From Mycobacterium shigaense (lineage in GTDB: Bacteria; Actinomycetota; Actinomycetes; Mycobacteriales; Mycobacteriaceae), in assembly GCF_002356315.1 (NCBI RefSeq), contig NZ_AP018164.1, positions 3,968,001-4,032,000 of the forward strand: a DNA stretch of 64,000 nucleotides, given 5' to 3'. A program made the position numbers and the translations under genes. Shown piece after piece: positions 27,101 through 34,697 of this stretch. Positions within the stretch are counted from its first letter, which is position 1; the number at the start of each line of letters is the position of its first letter. The notes below the pieces were generated by a model that worked only from the letters and a program-made list of their open reading frames with translations, was not told where the DNA came from and searched no databases.

Positions 27101-28105
27101 GCCCTGCGCGAGCCGTTCGCACTGGACGCGATCACCGTCCGACTCGAGGCGTGTGTCGGCATTGCGCTGTGCCCCGACCATTGCGATCATCCGCAGGAGC
27201 TGCTGAGCCGCGCCGAAACCGCCATTCCCTACGCCAAATTCGCCCTCAGCAAGATCGCGGTGTACGACGGCGCATTCGACTCGCACCGGGAAAACGACCC
27301 GAACTTCATCGACGAACTGCGCACCGCGCTGGTCAAAGGCAACGAGCCGACGCTGTATTACCAACCCAAGATCAACGCGTTCGACGGCAGCGTGCACAGC
27401 GTCGAGGCGCTGCTGCGGTGGAACCACCCCACCCGCGGATTGCTGCATCCCGAGGAGATCCTGCCCGCCGCCGAACGCGCCGGCCTGATGCGCAAGCTGG
27501 CCAACCGCACGCTCAAACTCGCGCTCGAACAGATCCAGGTCTGGCGCCAACAAGGCATCGCCTCGTCCGTCGCGGTGAACCTGTCGACGACCAACCTGAT
27601 CGACCTGGACCTGGTCGGCACGATCGACTGGCTGCTGTGGACGCACAACCTGCCCGCGGACGCCCTCATCATCGAAATCACCGAAAGCGCGCTGGTCGAC
27701 TCGGCGCGCTCGCGCAACACCGTGGCCGAGTTGCAGCGCCGCGGTGTCCGCATCTCGCTCGACGACTACGGCACCGGGTGGTCTTCGCTGGCCCGGCTGC
27801 AGGATATCTCGGTCGACGAGTTGAAACTCGACCGGGTATTCGTCGCTCGGCTGGCCCACGACCCGCGCTCGGTCGCCATCGTTCGCTCCACGGTGGCGCT
27901 GGCGCACAGCCTCGGCGCCGACCTGGTCGCCGAGGGGGTCGAGGACGAATTCACGCTGAGCGCGTTGCGCCGCTACGGCTGCACGATCACGCAGGGCTTC
28001 GTGCACAGTCCGCCGGTGCCGTCGGCCGAGTTGGAGGAATGGATCGCGGCGCACGCGGTCGATCCCCGCTCGCGACAGGCCGAGCAGACCGGCGCGTGGG
28101 ATTGA
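24161..28105 (+). CDS. Membrane GGDEF-GGDEF-EAL protein for c-di-GMP turnover
   Basis: Exceptionally long signalling protein (1314 residues) with the order: membrane block 1 (about 17-330), GGDEF 1 (about 345-500), Pro-rich linker, membrane block 2 (about 562-830), GGDEF 2 (about 855-1030), EAL (about 1045-1300). GGDEF 1 has an intact GGDEF at 416-420 but no RxxD inhibitory site. GGDEF 2 reads GDDEF at 954-958, probably inactive, yet keeps RxxD (Arg945-Asp948). The EAL domain keeps EALLRW (1082-1087), the Asn in VAVNLS, EITES, DDYGTGWSS, the Lys in ELKLDR and AEGVED, so phosphodiesterase activity is likely. ATG 24161 is preferred to GTG 24125. M. tuberculosis lacks it at this site. Confidence 0.88.
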   Translation: MTRGRRNPWRRFRLPARVGWLILGFYSLAAGLVVASSFWGWEGTYEIRPVDDIAVVLCLVFTAACAGHAARCAVGRARLGWLALVTGVLGWAVGQVIWAVYEARPDLEHATHPAAAEIVLCLWPLGAMASLVLLSQASWHSPRRLLLDGLIVTTSLFVVSWVFVLDKQLREHSDSRPATVVHVFNDVILLTIAILLLSRRRPNDPPSRSLLAGGTATINISDILTVFHTGVGSYHATALADLGRVAGLGMLAVAALSSVKEPRSSASQTENLSRPLLWLPYLPLVLAAGVGLGHAVGLMKHGPMLMASGILVAAVLARQFVVLVENQKLLKEVAREAFRDSLTGLPNRAHFLHRLDEAVTRNGHEVKSLGVLWLDLDNFKSVNDALGHPAGDELLVWVAGRLTGAVGDLGTVARLGGDEFAVLVEGSVEQTQATAHRVLEAFRTEIVIENVPIVVRPSIGFTVASMASNSSADQLMRHADLAMYAAKREGGQCIRSFIPDASLPYPPAPSDAAEPVPAGRPAGRTPSTSPPRAPRPIAQLAISTGRPPSEAPGGIQWPSPAIRFSLALLAVGVIVFAIMGVLDPQLSQTAFVAKFLYSALNVLAAALIAVRAYRVGADRLAWGLIAAGMLCSAMGDIVYALWVPDGRSPSLADPEYLAFYPLVYLGLLLLIGVRLKWANLSVRLDSLVCGLAVAALAAALRAGPLHAAATRAPATVLVGLAYPWGDLVLLILAAGMLPIPFWRNEFRLALLIAGLAGFAVADMAYLFETAAGSYRVGTTLDAVWPASSLLVATASWAPRSSAPPPARRGLRSSAVPLMCTAIALGIIVLSHNSVLADILAALTVIAVAVRFSATLRDVSMVAETHKSAMTDELMALPNRRSLATSLTTLSGPPPAEPESPLRESTRTALLLINFYEIHEINDSIDPRFADELLRHIANRLANCVRREDVLARVGDDEFAILLAEEADLISARAQATSLLEALREPFALDAITVRLEACVGIALCPDHCDHPQELLSRAETAIPYAKFALSKIAVYDGAFDSHRENDPNFIDELRTALVKGNEPTLYYQPKINAFDGSVHSVEALLRWNHPTRGLLHPEEILPAAERAGLMRKLANRTLKLALEQIQVWRQQGIASSVAVNLSTTNLIDLDLVGTIDWLLWTHNLPADALIIEITESALVDSARSRNTVAELQRRGVRISLDDYGTGWSSLARLQDISVDELKLDRVFVARLAHDPRSVAIVRSTVALAHSLGADLVAEGVEDEFTLSALRRYGCTITQGFVHSPPVPSAELEEWIAAHAVDPRSRQAEQTGAWD

Positions 28106-28109
28106 GCGG

Positions 28110-29141
28110 CTAGAACAATTCCTTGGCCAGCAGCTCCAGCGTCGCGACCCGGGCCGGCGCGGTGGCCGGGTCGGTGCCGCGCCGGGCTGACGCGACCGGG
28201 TTGACCATCACCTCGTCGACGCCGAAGTGTTCGGCGAGGTCCCGCAGCTGGCCTGCGGCCTCCGCGGGCGTACCCAGCACGGCGCGCCGCAGCCCGCTGT
28301 CCACGATGTGTTGCTGCTGCTCCGTCAGCTGCGCGACCGCGGCCTCTTCGACCAGCGGCACCGGCCCCAGCGGCTGACCGGTGCGCAGCCGCGCCATCAT
28401 CTGCAGGTTGGGCAGCATCAATGCCGTTGCCTCGTCCCAGGTTTCGGCCACCGCGGCGTTGACCGTCAGAAACGTCACGGGTTCCGGCGTGGCGGCGCTG
28501 GGCCTGAAGCCGGACCGATAGGCCTCGAGTGCTTCCTCGGTGCCCTGGCCGGAGAAGTGGTGGGCGAACACGTAGGGCAGCCCCTTTGCGGCGGCTAGAT
28601 GCGCCGAATACATCGACGAACCGAGCAGCCACAGGCGGGGTTCGCCCACGGCTGCGGGCGTCGCCCGCAACCGGTAGTCCCCGGAGCGCAGCGGGACGCG
28701 CACGCCGCGCGCACTCATCAGCGCGGCGACGTCGTCGAGATACTCGGGGAAGTTCTCAATGTCGCGGTCGTCCCGGCCGCCCCGCAACGCGTACGAGGTC
28801 ACCGGGTCGGAGCCCGGGGCGCGCCCGATGCCGAGGTCGATCCGGCCCGGCGCGGCGGCTTCCAGCAGGGCGAACTGCTCGGCGACGGCCAGTGGCGCGT
28901 GATTGGGCAGCATCACCCCGCCGGAACCGAGCCACACCTGCGTGGTCTGCGCGGCCAGATAGGCCAGCACTACCGGCGGGCTGGTGGCGCCGACGGCCGG
29001 CATGTTGTGGTGTTCGGCGACCCAGTAGCGGGTGAAGCCCAGGCGGTCGGCGGTCTGGGCCAGCTGCACGGTGGCCGCGAGCGCGTCACCGGTCGACTGG
29101 TCGGTGCGCACCGGGACGAGGTCAAGGACGGAGAGGCGCAC
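28110..29141 (-). CDS. LLM-class flavin-dependent oxidoreductase
   Basis: Luciferase-like monooxygenase-fold protein of 343 residues using FMN or F420. Typical family segments are LGFTRYWVAEHHNMPAVGATSPPVVLAYLA, LGSGGVMLPNHAPLAVAEQFALLE, GRIDLGIGRAPG and the C-terminal FGVDEVMVNPVA. The subgroup with YWVAEHH is the alkanal monooxygenase-like MsnO8 group common in actinobacteria. Start is GTG 29141. It is convergent with the GGDEF-EAL gene (4 bases apart) and 45 bases downstream of the FAD monooxygenase gene on the same strand, so the two flavoenzymes may share a transcript. Substrate unknown. Confidence 0.88.
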   Translation of the reverse strand: MRLSVLDLVPVRTDQSTGDALAATVQLAQTADRLGFTRYWVAEHHNMPAVGATSPPVVLAYLAAQTTQVWLGSGGVMLPNHAPLAVAEQFALLEAAAPGRIDLGIGRAPGSDPVTSYALRGGRDDRDIENFPEYLDDVAALMSARGVRVPLRSGDYRLRATPAAVGEPRLWLLGSSMYSAHLAAAKGLPYVFAHHFSGQGTEEALEAYRSGFRPSAATPEPVTFLTVNAAVAETWDEATALMLPNLQMMARLRTGQPLGPVPLVEEAAVAQLTEQQQHIVDSGLRRAVLGTPAEAAGQLRDLAEHFGVDEVMVNPVASARRGTDPATAPARVATLELLAKELF

Positions 29142-29186
29142 GAAGACCTCAACGCCCGCTCCGGCGAGAACGTTCCCGTCCGGCGC

Positions 29187-30317
29187 TCAGTAGTCCAGCG
29201 GCCTGATCGAGCGCACGATCGCGTCGAACTGCTCCTGCGAGATCGGCGCACCCCCCGGAATGTTGTCGGTGGCCAGGAATTGGGTGCGTTCGATGTAGCT
29301 GTGGAAACGCTTGAAGTAGTTGATGAAGCCGCGGCCGTGGTCGATCCATTCGCCCTGGGTGGCCATCTTGAGCTCGCCGGCCAGGATGTAGGCGCCGAGC
29401 AGGGCGACGCTGGTGCCCTGGCCCGACAGCGGCGAGCAGCAGTACGCGGCGTCGCCGACCAAGGCCACCCTGCCGATCGACCAGTGATCCAGCACGATCT
29501 GCGACATCTCGTCGAAGTAGAAGTCCGGCGCGGTCCGCATGTACTGCAGCAGTTGCGGCCGGATCCAGCCGTCGTCGGTCATCCGCCGCTCCAGCTCCGC
29601 GAAGTGCCCCTCGGTGTCGCGGTAGGCGATGCGAAGTTCGCTGTCCATGAACCCCAACATCGCCCGCGCCTCGGAGTTGTTGCGCGCGCTGTACACCCCG
29701 GCCATCGTGTTGTCGCCGTAGTGCCACACCTGCCAGTGGTCCAAGTTCAGGAAGTTGGGAATGGTGAAAATGGCCGCGTAGGTGCCCAGTCTCTTGATGA
29801 AGCGATCCTCCGGCCCGAAGACCAGCCGACGCACGTTGGAGTGCAAGCCATCGGCGCCGATGACCAGGTCGAATCGGCGGGTCGACCCGCTCTCGAAGGT
29901 GACGCCGACGAATTCACCGCGGTTGTCCAGCGCGGCGACGCTGTCCCCGAACAGATACTCGGTCCTGGGCAGCGTCGCCTCGTAGAGCAGCTCGACCAAA
30001 TCGTCACGCAACAGCTCGATGTCGGGGTTGTCGATGGGGCCGCCGGTCGGCGTCGACTCGGTGTCGCGGGACAGCTCGTTGCCGTCGCGGTCGACGACCG
30101 ACGACCCGCGAATTCCGGTCTTGCGCTCGGCGGCGGCGGCCAGCAACCCCATGCGTTCGAGCACTTTGAGCGCTGGGCCCCGCACGTCGATCGCTTGCCC
30201 GCCGGGCCGCAGCCCGGGGTGGCTTTCCACGACCGTGGCCGAATACCCATGCTGTCCAAGCCAATACGCCAACGCAGTACCGGCGACACTGGCACCGGAG
30301 ATCAAGATTTCAGTCAC
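29187..30317 (-). CDS. FAD-dependent monooxygenase (Rv1260 family)
   Basis: Aromatic-hydroxylase-like flavoprotein of 376 residues. The N-terminal dinucleotide motif is ISGASVAGTALAYWLGQHGY, followed by VVE for the ribose; DLVIGADGLHSNVRR is the DG fingerprint and RVALVGDAAYCCSPLSGQG the GD motif for FAD. This is the PHBH/TetX family that hydroxylates aromatic substrates with NAD(P)H and oxygen. GTG 30317 overlaps the udgB stop (GTGA), so translation is coupled to the DNA-repair gene, as in M. tuberculosis (Rv1259-Rv1260). A biochemical link is not evident. Confidence 0.9.
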   Translation of the reverse strand: MTEILISGASVAGTALAYWLGQHGYSATVVESHPGLRPGGQAIDVRGPALKVLERMGLLAAAAERKTGIRGSSVVDRDGNELSRDTESTPTGGPIDNPDIELLRDDLVELLYEATLPRTEYLFGDSVAALDNRGEFVGVTFESGSTRRFDLVIGADGLHSNVRRLVFGPEDRFIKRLGTYAAIFTIPNFLNLDHWQVWHYGDNTMAGVYSARNNSEARAMLGFMDSELRIAYRDTEGHFAELERRMTDDGWIRPQLLQYMRTAPDFYFDEMSQIVLDHWSIGRVALVGDAAYCCSPLSGQGTSVALLGAYILAGELKMATQGEWIDHGRGFINYFKRFHSYIERTQFLATDNIPGGAPISQEQFDAIVRSIRPLDY

Positions 30318-31141
30318 CGAATCCCTGCCTGCTTCCTGGCGGTGCGAAATACATCGTCGAGCATTGCCGGAGTCAACCTACCGGTAAACATGTTCTGCTG
30401 GCTGGGGTGGTAGCAACCGAGCAACCGGACGCCGGACGGCAGCTCGGCGAGCACGCCGTGCCCGAACCGCGGCTTGGGGGCCGCGGCGAGACCGGGCAGG
30501 CACAGCGCGACCTGCCAGGCGAATCCGCCCAGCGCCACGATGCAGCGGACGTGCTCGGCGACCAACCGCCATTCGGCATCCAGCCACGGCGAGCAGGTCA
30601 CCCGTTCCGCCGGGGTCGGTGCGTTGCCCGGCGGCGCGCAGCGAACCGGTGCTACGACACGAATCTGCTTGGCGCGCAAGCCATCCGCCGCGTCGACGCT
30701 GGTTGCTTGGTTCACCAGGCCCGCCCGGTACAGGGCGGCATACAACTGGTCGCCGGACCGGTCGCCGGTGAACATGCGTCCGGTGCGGTTGGCGCCGTTG
30801 GCGGCGGGCGCCAATCCGACGATCAGCAGCCGGGGCCGCTCGGACCCCCAGCCCGGCACCGGGCGTCCCCAGTACGGCTGGTCGGCGAAGCTTCGGCGCT
30901 TGACTCCGGCCACCTCTTCGCGCCAGCTGACCAGCCGCGGGCAGGCCCGGCAAACGCTACTCTGCGCATCGAGTTCGGCGATGGAACCGACCCGGCCGGC
31001 CAGCGTGGAAACCTGCGCGGCGTCGGCGGCAACCGCGGTTCGCGAAGTGGCCGGATCGCCCGGCCATCCGGTACCGGGCTCGACGGGCGAGTCGAACAAC
31101 TGGCCGGTACGCGGGTGAGCGAGCACATGAACATCCTGCAT
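30314..31141 (-). CDS. udgB: Uracil-DNA glycosylase UdgB (family 5)
   Basis: Iron-sulfur uracil-DNA glycosylase of 275 residues that starts base-excision repair of deaminated cytosine. Cluster cysteines: CRAC near residue 60, C in APVRCAPPGN and C in TCSPWL. Active-site motif A is GLAPAANGANRTGRMFTGD and motif B is YHPSQQNMFTGRLT, both diagnostic for family 5. I recall a His where this protein has Asn in motif A of some members, but am not sure it is conserved. ATG 31141 is used; a shorter start cannot be excluded because the first 45 residues look unconserved. It is divergent from the efflux pump gene. Confidence 0.92.
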   Translation of the reverse strand: MQDVHVLAHPRTGQLFDSPVEPGTGWPGDPATSRTAVAADAAQVSTLAGRVGSIAELDAQSSVCRACPRLVSWREEVAGVKRRSFADQPYWGRPVPGWGSERPRLLIVGLAPAANGANRTGRMFTGDRSGDQLYAALYRAGLVNQATSVDAADGLRAKQIRVVAPVRCAPPGNAPTPAERVTCSPWLDAEWRLVAEHVRCIVALGGFAWQVALCLPGLAAAPKPRFGHGVLAELPSGVRLLGCYHPSQQNMFTGRLTPAMLDDVFRTARKQAGIR

Positions 31142-31237
31142 TCAGCGGACCGTGATGGTGAAATCCGGTGGTCGCAACGGCACTTGGGAGCTAGATTCAG
31201 CCGCGATGTCCGGTCAAGAACAGCACATGGAAAACCG

Positions 31238-32485
31238 ATGAAAAGCACCAGCCGCGGCCCGGCCACCCTCATCCTGTTCGCCACGCTGATGGCGACCGCG
31301 GGTACGGGCATTTCGCTGATCGCCTTCCCGTGGCTGGCGTTGCAGCAACACGACCCCGCGAGCGACGCGTCGATCGTGGCCGCCTCCATGACGCTGCCCC
31401 TGGTGGTATCGACCCTCGTCGCCGGCACCGCGGTCGACTTCTTCGGCCGCCGCCGGGTTTCACTGGTCTCCGATGCACTGTCGGGCACGGCGGTCGCCAC
31501 GGTCCCGGTGCTCGCCTGGTGCATCGGGGCCGACGCGATCAACGTCGCCGAGCTGGCCGTGTTGGCTGCCCTGTCAGCCGCTTTCGACCCGGCCGGCACG
31601 ACGGCGCGCCAATCGATGCTGCCCGAGGCCGCTTCCCGCGCCGGCTGGTCGCTGGACCGCACCAACAGCGTCTACGAGGCGATCCTGAACCTGGCCTACA
31701 TCTTGGGTCCGGGCATCGGCGGTTTGATGATCGCCGCGGTCGGCGGCATCAACACGATGTGGGTCACGGCGGGCTGTTTCGGGCTGTCGTTCTTGGCAAT
31801 TGTGGCGCTTCGGCTCGACGGCATCGGCAAGCCGCACCACGCGAGCAGACCCGACGGTCTGGTGTCCGGGGTCGCCGAAGGATTGCGATTCGTCTGGAAC
31901 CTGCGGGTGCTGCGCACGCTCGCTCTGATCGACCTCGTCGTCACCGCCCTGTACCTGCCGATGGAAAGCGTGCTGTTTCCGAAATACTTCAGCGACCATC
32001 AGCAACCCCAGCAGTTGGGCTGGGCGTTGGCTGCGCTCGGCGTCGGCGGCGTGGCGGGCGCGCTCGGCTACGCGGTGCTGTCGAGGCACACGCGGCGCCG
32101 CACCGCGGTGCTGACCGCGACGCTGGCCTTCGGCGCGGCGTCAGTCGGCATCGCGTTCCTGCCGCCGTTGCCGGTCATCCTGATGCTGTGCGGGGTGACC
32201 GGCCTGGTCTACGGGCCGATCCAGCCGATCTACAACTACGTGATGCAGACCCGGGCTCCGCAACATCTGCGCGGTCGGGTCGTCGGCGCGATGACGGGGC
32301 TGATGTTTGCGGCGGGACCACTGGGCTTGCTGGTGGCCGGTCCCCTGGCCGACGCGGCCGGGTTGCGGGTCGCCTTCCTGACGCTCGCGGTGCCCATCCT
32401 GGCGATCGGGCTCGTCGCGTGCAGGCTGCCGTCGCTGCGAGAATTGGATCGCGAGCCGGAAGTCGCCGCGGATTCGCCGGCGTGA
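31238..32485 (+). CDS. tap: Tap-like MFS multidrug efflux pump (Rv1258c family)
   Basis: Major-facilitator drug exporter of 415 residues with 12 predicted membrane helices. The loop-2/3 motif is VDFFGRRRVSLVSDALSG. M. tuberculosis Tap exports tetracycline and aminoglycosides and shapes tolerance to rifampicin-era drugs; here that is inferred from close sequence character (LILFATLMATAGTGIS, LRVLRTLALIDLVVTALYLPMESVLFPKY). ATG 31238 gives MKSTSRGPATLILF, matching the known start; the long frame extending upstream runs antisense to udgB and is discarded. tap is under WhiB7 in relatives, but I could not see a convincing WhiB7-type AT-rich element next to a -35 in the 96-base divergent space. Confidence 0.9.
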   Translation: MKSTSRGPATLILFATLMATAGTGISLIAFPWLALQQHDPASDASIVAASMTLPLVVSTLVAGTAVDFFGRRRVSLVSDALSGTAVATVPVLAWCIGADAINVAELAVLAALSAAFDPAGTTARQSMLPEAASRAGWSLDRTNSVYEAILNLAYILGPGIGGLMIAAVGGINTMWVTAGCFGLSFLAIVALRLDGIGKPHHASRPDGLVSGVAEGLRFVWNLRVLRTLALIDLVVTALYLPMESVLFPKYFSDHQQPQQLGWALAALGVGGVAGALGYAVLSRHTRRRTAVLTATLAFGAASVGIAFLPPLPVILMLCGVTGLVYGPIQPIYNYVMQTRAPQHLRGRVVGAMTGLMFAAGPLGLLVAGPLADAAGLRVAFLTLAVPILAIGLVACRLPSLRELDREPEVAADSPA

Positions 32486-32489
32486 CTCG

Positions 32490-33089
32490 TCAGTCGCCGA
32501 GTATTTTGCGCTTCTGCTGCTCGAATTCCTCGTCGGTGAGCAGCCCGCGGTCCTTCAGCGCGGCCAGCCTCTCGAGCCGGTCAAGCGGGTCCTGCTGGGC
32601 GGGCTGGGCTTGCGCCGCCTGCGCCGCCCCGAGCGCCTGCTGTTGCATCTCGGCGCCGCGCCGCATCATCTCGTCGCGGAATCGGCCGGGATCCGCGACG
32701 GCCTGGCGGATGACATCGCCCATCGGCATCCCCATGACCTGAGCGCCCGCCAGGTCGGGGCGGGCCGCGGTCACGGCGTCGATCGCCACGTCGGCCGTGC
32801 CGGCCGGCCGATGGTCGATTTGAACCCGGCCGTGGTCCTTCGGGTCGTAGAGCACCGCCAGCCTGGTGCCCGGGCGTGGCGCGCTCAGCTGGGGCAGCAG
32901 CGCGGCGACGCTGGCCTCGAACGGCGGTTTGCCGTCGGGCGTGACCCGCAGGCGCAGCTTCCAGCGAACCTCGGTGTTCCCAACCAGATTCGGGTTGCCG
33001 ACGGTTACCGAAATCGCCGACTGCTCCGCGGCGAGGACGTCCGCGAACGCGCGGACGCCGACTTTGCTGAGATCTCTGCGCCCGAACAC
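32490..33089 (-). CDS. SHOCT-domain protein
   Basis: Protein of about 199 residues ending in a SHOCT domain (DPLDRLERLAALKDRGLLTDEEFEQQKRKILGD), a short helical oligomerisation module found at the C-terminus of many bacterial proteins. The N-terminal part (about 1-110) is beta-rich and begins VFGRRDLSKVGVRAFADVLAAE; it contains AVLYDPKDHGRVQID, a pattern of conserved actinobacterial proteins of unknown function. GTG 33089 is preferred over the longer frame because a GGAAGGGG ribosome site lies directly upstream. It is divergent from the FAD-linked oxidase gene and convergent with tap (4 bases). Confidence 0.78.
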   Translation of the reverse strand: MFGRRDLSKVGVRAFADVLAAEQSAISVTVGNPNLVGNTEVRWKLRLRVTPDGKPPFEASVAALLPQLSAPRPGTRLAVLYDPKDHGRVQIDHRPAGTADVAIDAVTAARPDLAGAQVMGMPMGDVIRQAVADPGRFRDEMMRRGAEMQQQALGAAQAAQAQPAQQDPLDRLERLAALKDRGLLTDEEFEQQKRKILGD

Positions 33090-33147
33090 CGTGCCCCTTC
33101 CAAGATCGGTCAACTGTACAGCGCCGCAGCGCCCGTAGGATCGGTTC

Positions 33148-34515
33148 GTGATTGCCGATGCCCTGGCCGAGCTGATCGCCAAGCTGCCCGACGGGATGGT
33201 CGTCACCGATCCGGCGATCACCGAGGGCTACCGGCAGGACCGCGCCTTCGACCCGTCGGCCGGCACCCCGCTGGCCGTGGTGCGGCCGCGCTGCACCGAG
33301 GACGTCCAGACCGTCATGCGCTGGGCCAGCGTCCATCGCGTGCCGGTGGTGCCCCGGGGCGCCGGCAGCGGCCTGTCCGGCGGTGCGACCGCGCTAGCCA
33401 ACGGCATCGTGCTGTCGACGGAGAAGATGCGCGACATCACCGTCGACCCGGTCACCCGCACCGCGGTCTGCCAGCCCGGACTGTTCAACGCCGAGGTCAA
33501 GAAGGCCGTCGCCGAATACGGCCTGTGGTATCCGCCCGACCCGTCGTCATTCGAGATCTGCAGCATCGGCGGAAACATCGCCACCAACGCCGGCGGGCTG
33601 TGCTGCGTGAAGTACGGCGTCACCACCGATTACGTGCTGGGCATGCAAGTGGTGCTGGCCGACGGCACGCCGGTGCGGCTCGGCGGCCCGCGGCTCAAGG
33701 ACGTGGCGGGGCTCTCGCTGACGAAGCTGTTCGTCGGCAGCGAGGGCACGCTGGGCATCGTCACCGAGGTGACGCTGCGACTGCTGCCCGCACAGAACGC
33801 GTCCAGCGTCGTGGTGGCCACCTTCGGCTCCGTCGAGGCGGCCGTCGACGCGGTGCTCGGAGTCGCCGCGCGGCTGCGGCCCGCGATGTTGGAGTTCATG
33901 GACTCGGTGGCGATCAACGCCGTCGAGGACACGCTGCGCATGGAACTGGACCGCGGGGCGGCGGCCATGCTGGTGGCCGGCTCCGATGAACGGGGCGGCG
34001 CCGGGGCCGCGGACGCCGAGTTGATGGCATCGGTGTTCGCCGAGAACGGCGCGCTTGACGTGTTCTGCACCGACGACGCCGACGAGGGCGAGGCGTTCGT
34101 GGCCGCGCGCCGCTTCTGCATCCCCGCGGTCGAGGCCAAGGGGTCGCTGCTGCTCGAGGACGTCGGGGTGCCGCTGCCGGCGCTGGGCCGGCTGGTCACC
34201 GGCATCGCGGACATCGCCGCCGAGCGCGACCTGATGATCTCGGTGATCGCGCACGCCGGCGACGGCAACACGCACCCGCTGATCGTCTACGACCCCACCG
34301 ACGCCGCGATGACCGAGCGGGCGCACCTCGCGTTCGGCGAGATCATGGATCTGGCCGTCGACCTGGGCGGCACGATCACCGGCGAGCACGGCGTCGGCCG
34401 CCTGAAGCGGCCATGGCTGGACGGCTATCTCGGGCCCGAGGTGATGGCGCTGAACCAGCGCATCAAGCAGGCGCTGGACCCACTGGGCATCCTGAATCCT
34501 GGTGCGGCGATCTAA
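33148..34515 (+). CDS. FAD-linked oxidase, glycolate/D-lactate dehydrogenase type (Rv1257c family)
   Basis: GlcD-type flavoenzyme of 455 residues that oxidises 2-hydroxy acids. The FAD-binding PCMH domain spans about 35-215 with VVPRGAGSGLSGGATA and SIGGNIATNAGGLCCVKYGVT, which binds the pyrophosphate, then FVGSEGTLGIVTEVTL. The C-terminal substrate domain ends with VIAHAGDGNTHP, whose His residues bind metal or substrate, and GTITGEHGVGRLKRPWL. GTG 33148 gives the family-typical N-terminus. Substrate may be D-lactate or glycolate; not decidable. It is the last core gene before the accessory island; a truncated gene remnant abuts its stop codon. Confidence 0.92.
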   Translation: MIADALAELIAKLPDGMVVTDPAITEGYRQDRAFDPSAGTPLAVVRPRCTEDVQTVMRWASVHRVPVVPRGAGSGLSGGATALANGIVLSTEKMRDITVDPVTRTAVCQPGLFNAEVKKAVAEYGLWYPPDPSSFEICSIGGNIATNAGGLCCVKYGVTTDYVLGMQVVLADGTPVRLGGPRLKDVAGLSLTKLFVGSEGTLGIVTEVTLRLLPAQNASSVVVATFGSVEAAVDAVLGVAARLRPAMLEFMDSVAINAVEDTLRMELDRGAAAMLVAGSDERGGAGAADAELMASVFAENGALDVFCTDDADEGEAFVAARRFCIPAVEAKGSLLLEDVGVPLPALGRLVTGIADIAAERDLMISVIAHAGDGNTHPLIVYDPTDAAMTERAHLAFGEIMDLAVDLGGTITGEHGVGRLKRPWLDGYLGPEVMALNQRIKQALDPLGILNPGAAI

Positions 34516-34665
34516 CTTTCGTTTGAGTGCGGCGGGCGAAGCCTCGCGAGCGTTACGGATGCCCCACTTGATGACGCCCTTGGTGAGCACCCTGGACAGT
34601 CGCACCCCCATCAGGGACACGGTGTCGAAGACCAGGGCGAGAGCGGTCGATGCGATATTGGATGG
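34516..34665 (-). pseudogene. C-terminal gene remnant of unknown identity at island edge
   Basis: A minus-strand frame open from the stop at 34666-34668 to the end of the FAD-linked oxidase gene encodes about 50 residues with protein-like composition (ALALVFDTVSLMGVRLSRVL then TKGVIKWGIRNAREASPAAL). It has no good start and no own stop: it simply runs into the oxidase gene. It looks like the tail of a deleted gene, but I cannot name the family. The remainder up to 34697 holds nothing else. Confidence 0.4.
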
Positions 34666-34697
34666 TCATTGGTCCGAACTCGCCCTTATTCACGTGG

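Noticed and set aside
30407..31237. Upstream extension of the tap-like frame
   Set aside because: It lies antisense to udgB; the pump's natural start is ATG 31238.
31142..31237. WhiB7 binding site before the tap-like gene
   Set aside because: Expected from relatives, but no AT-rich block next to a -35 was found.
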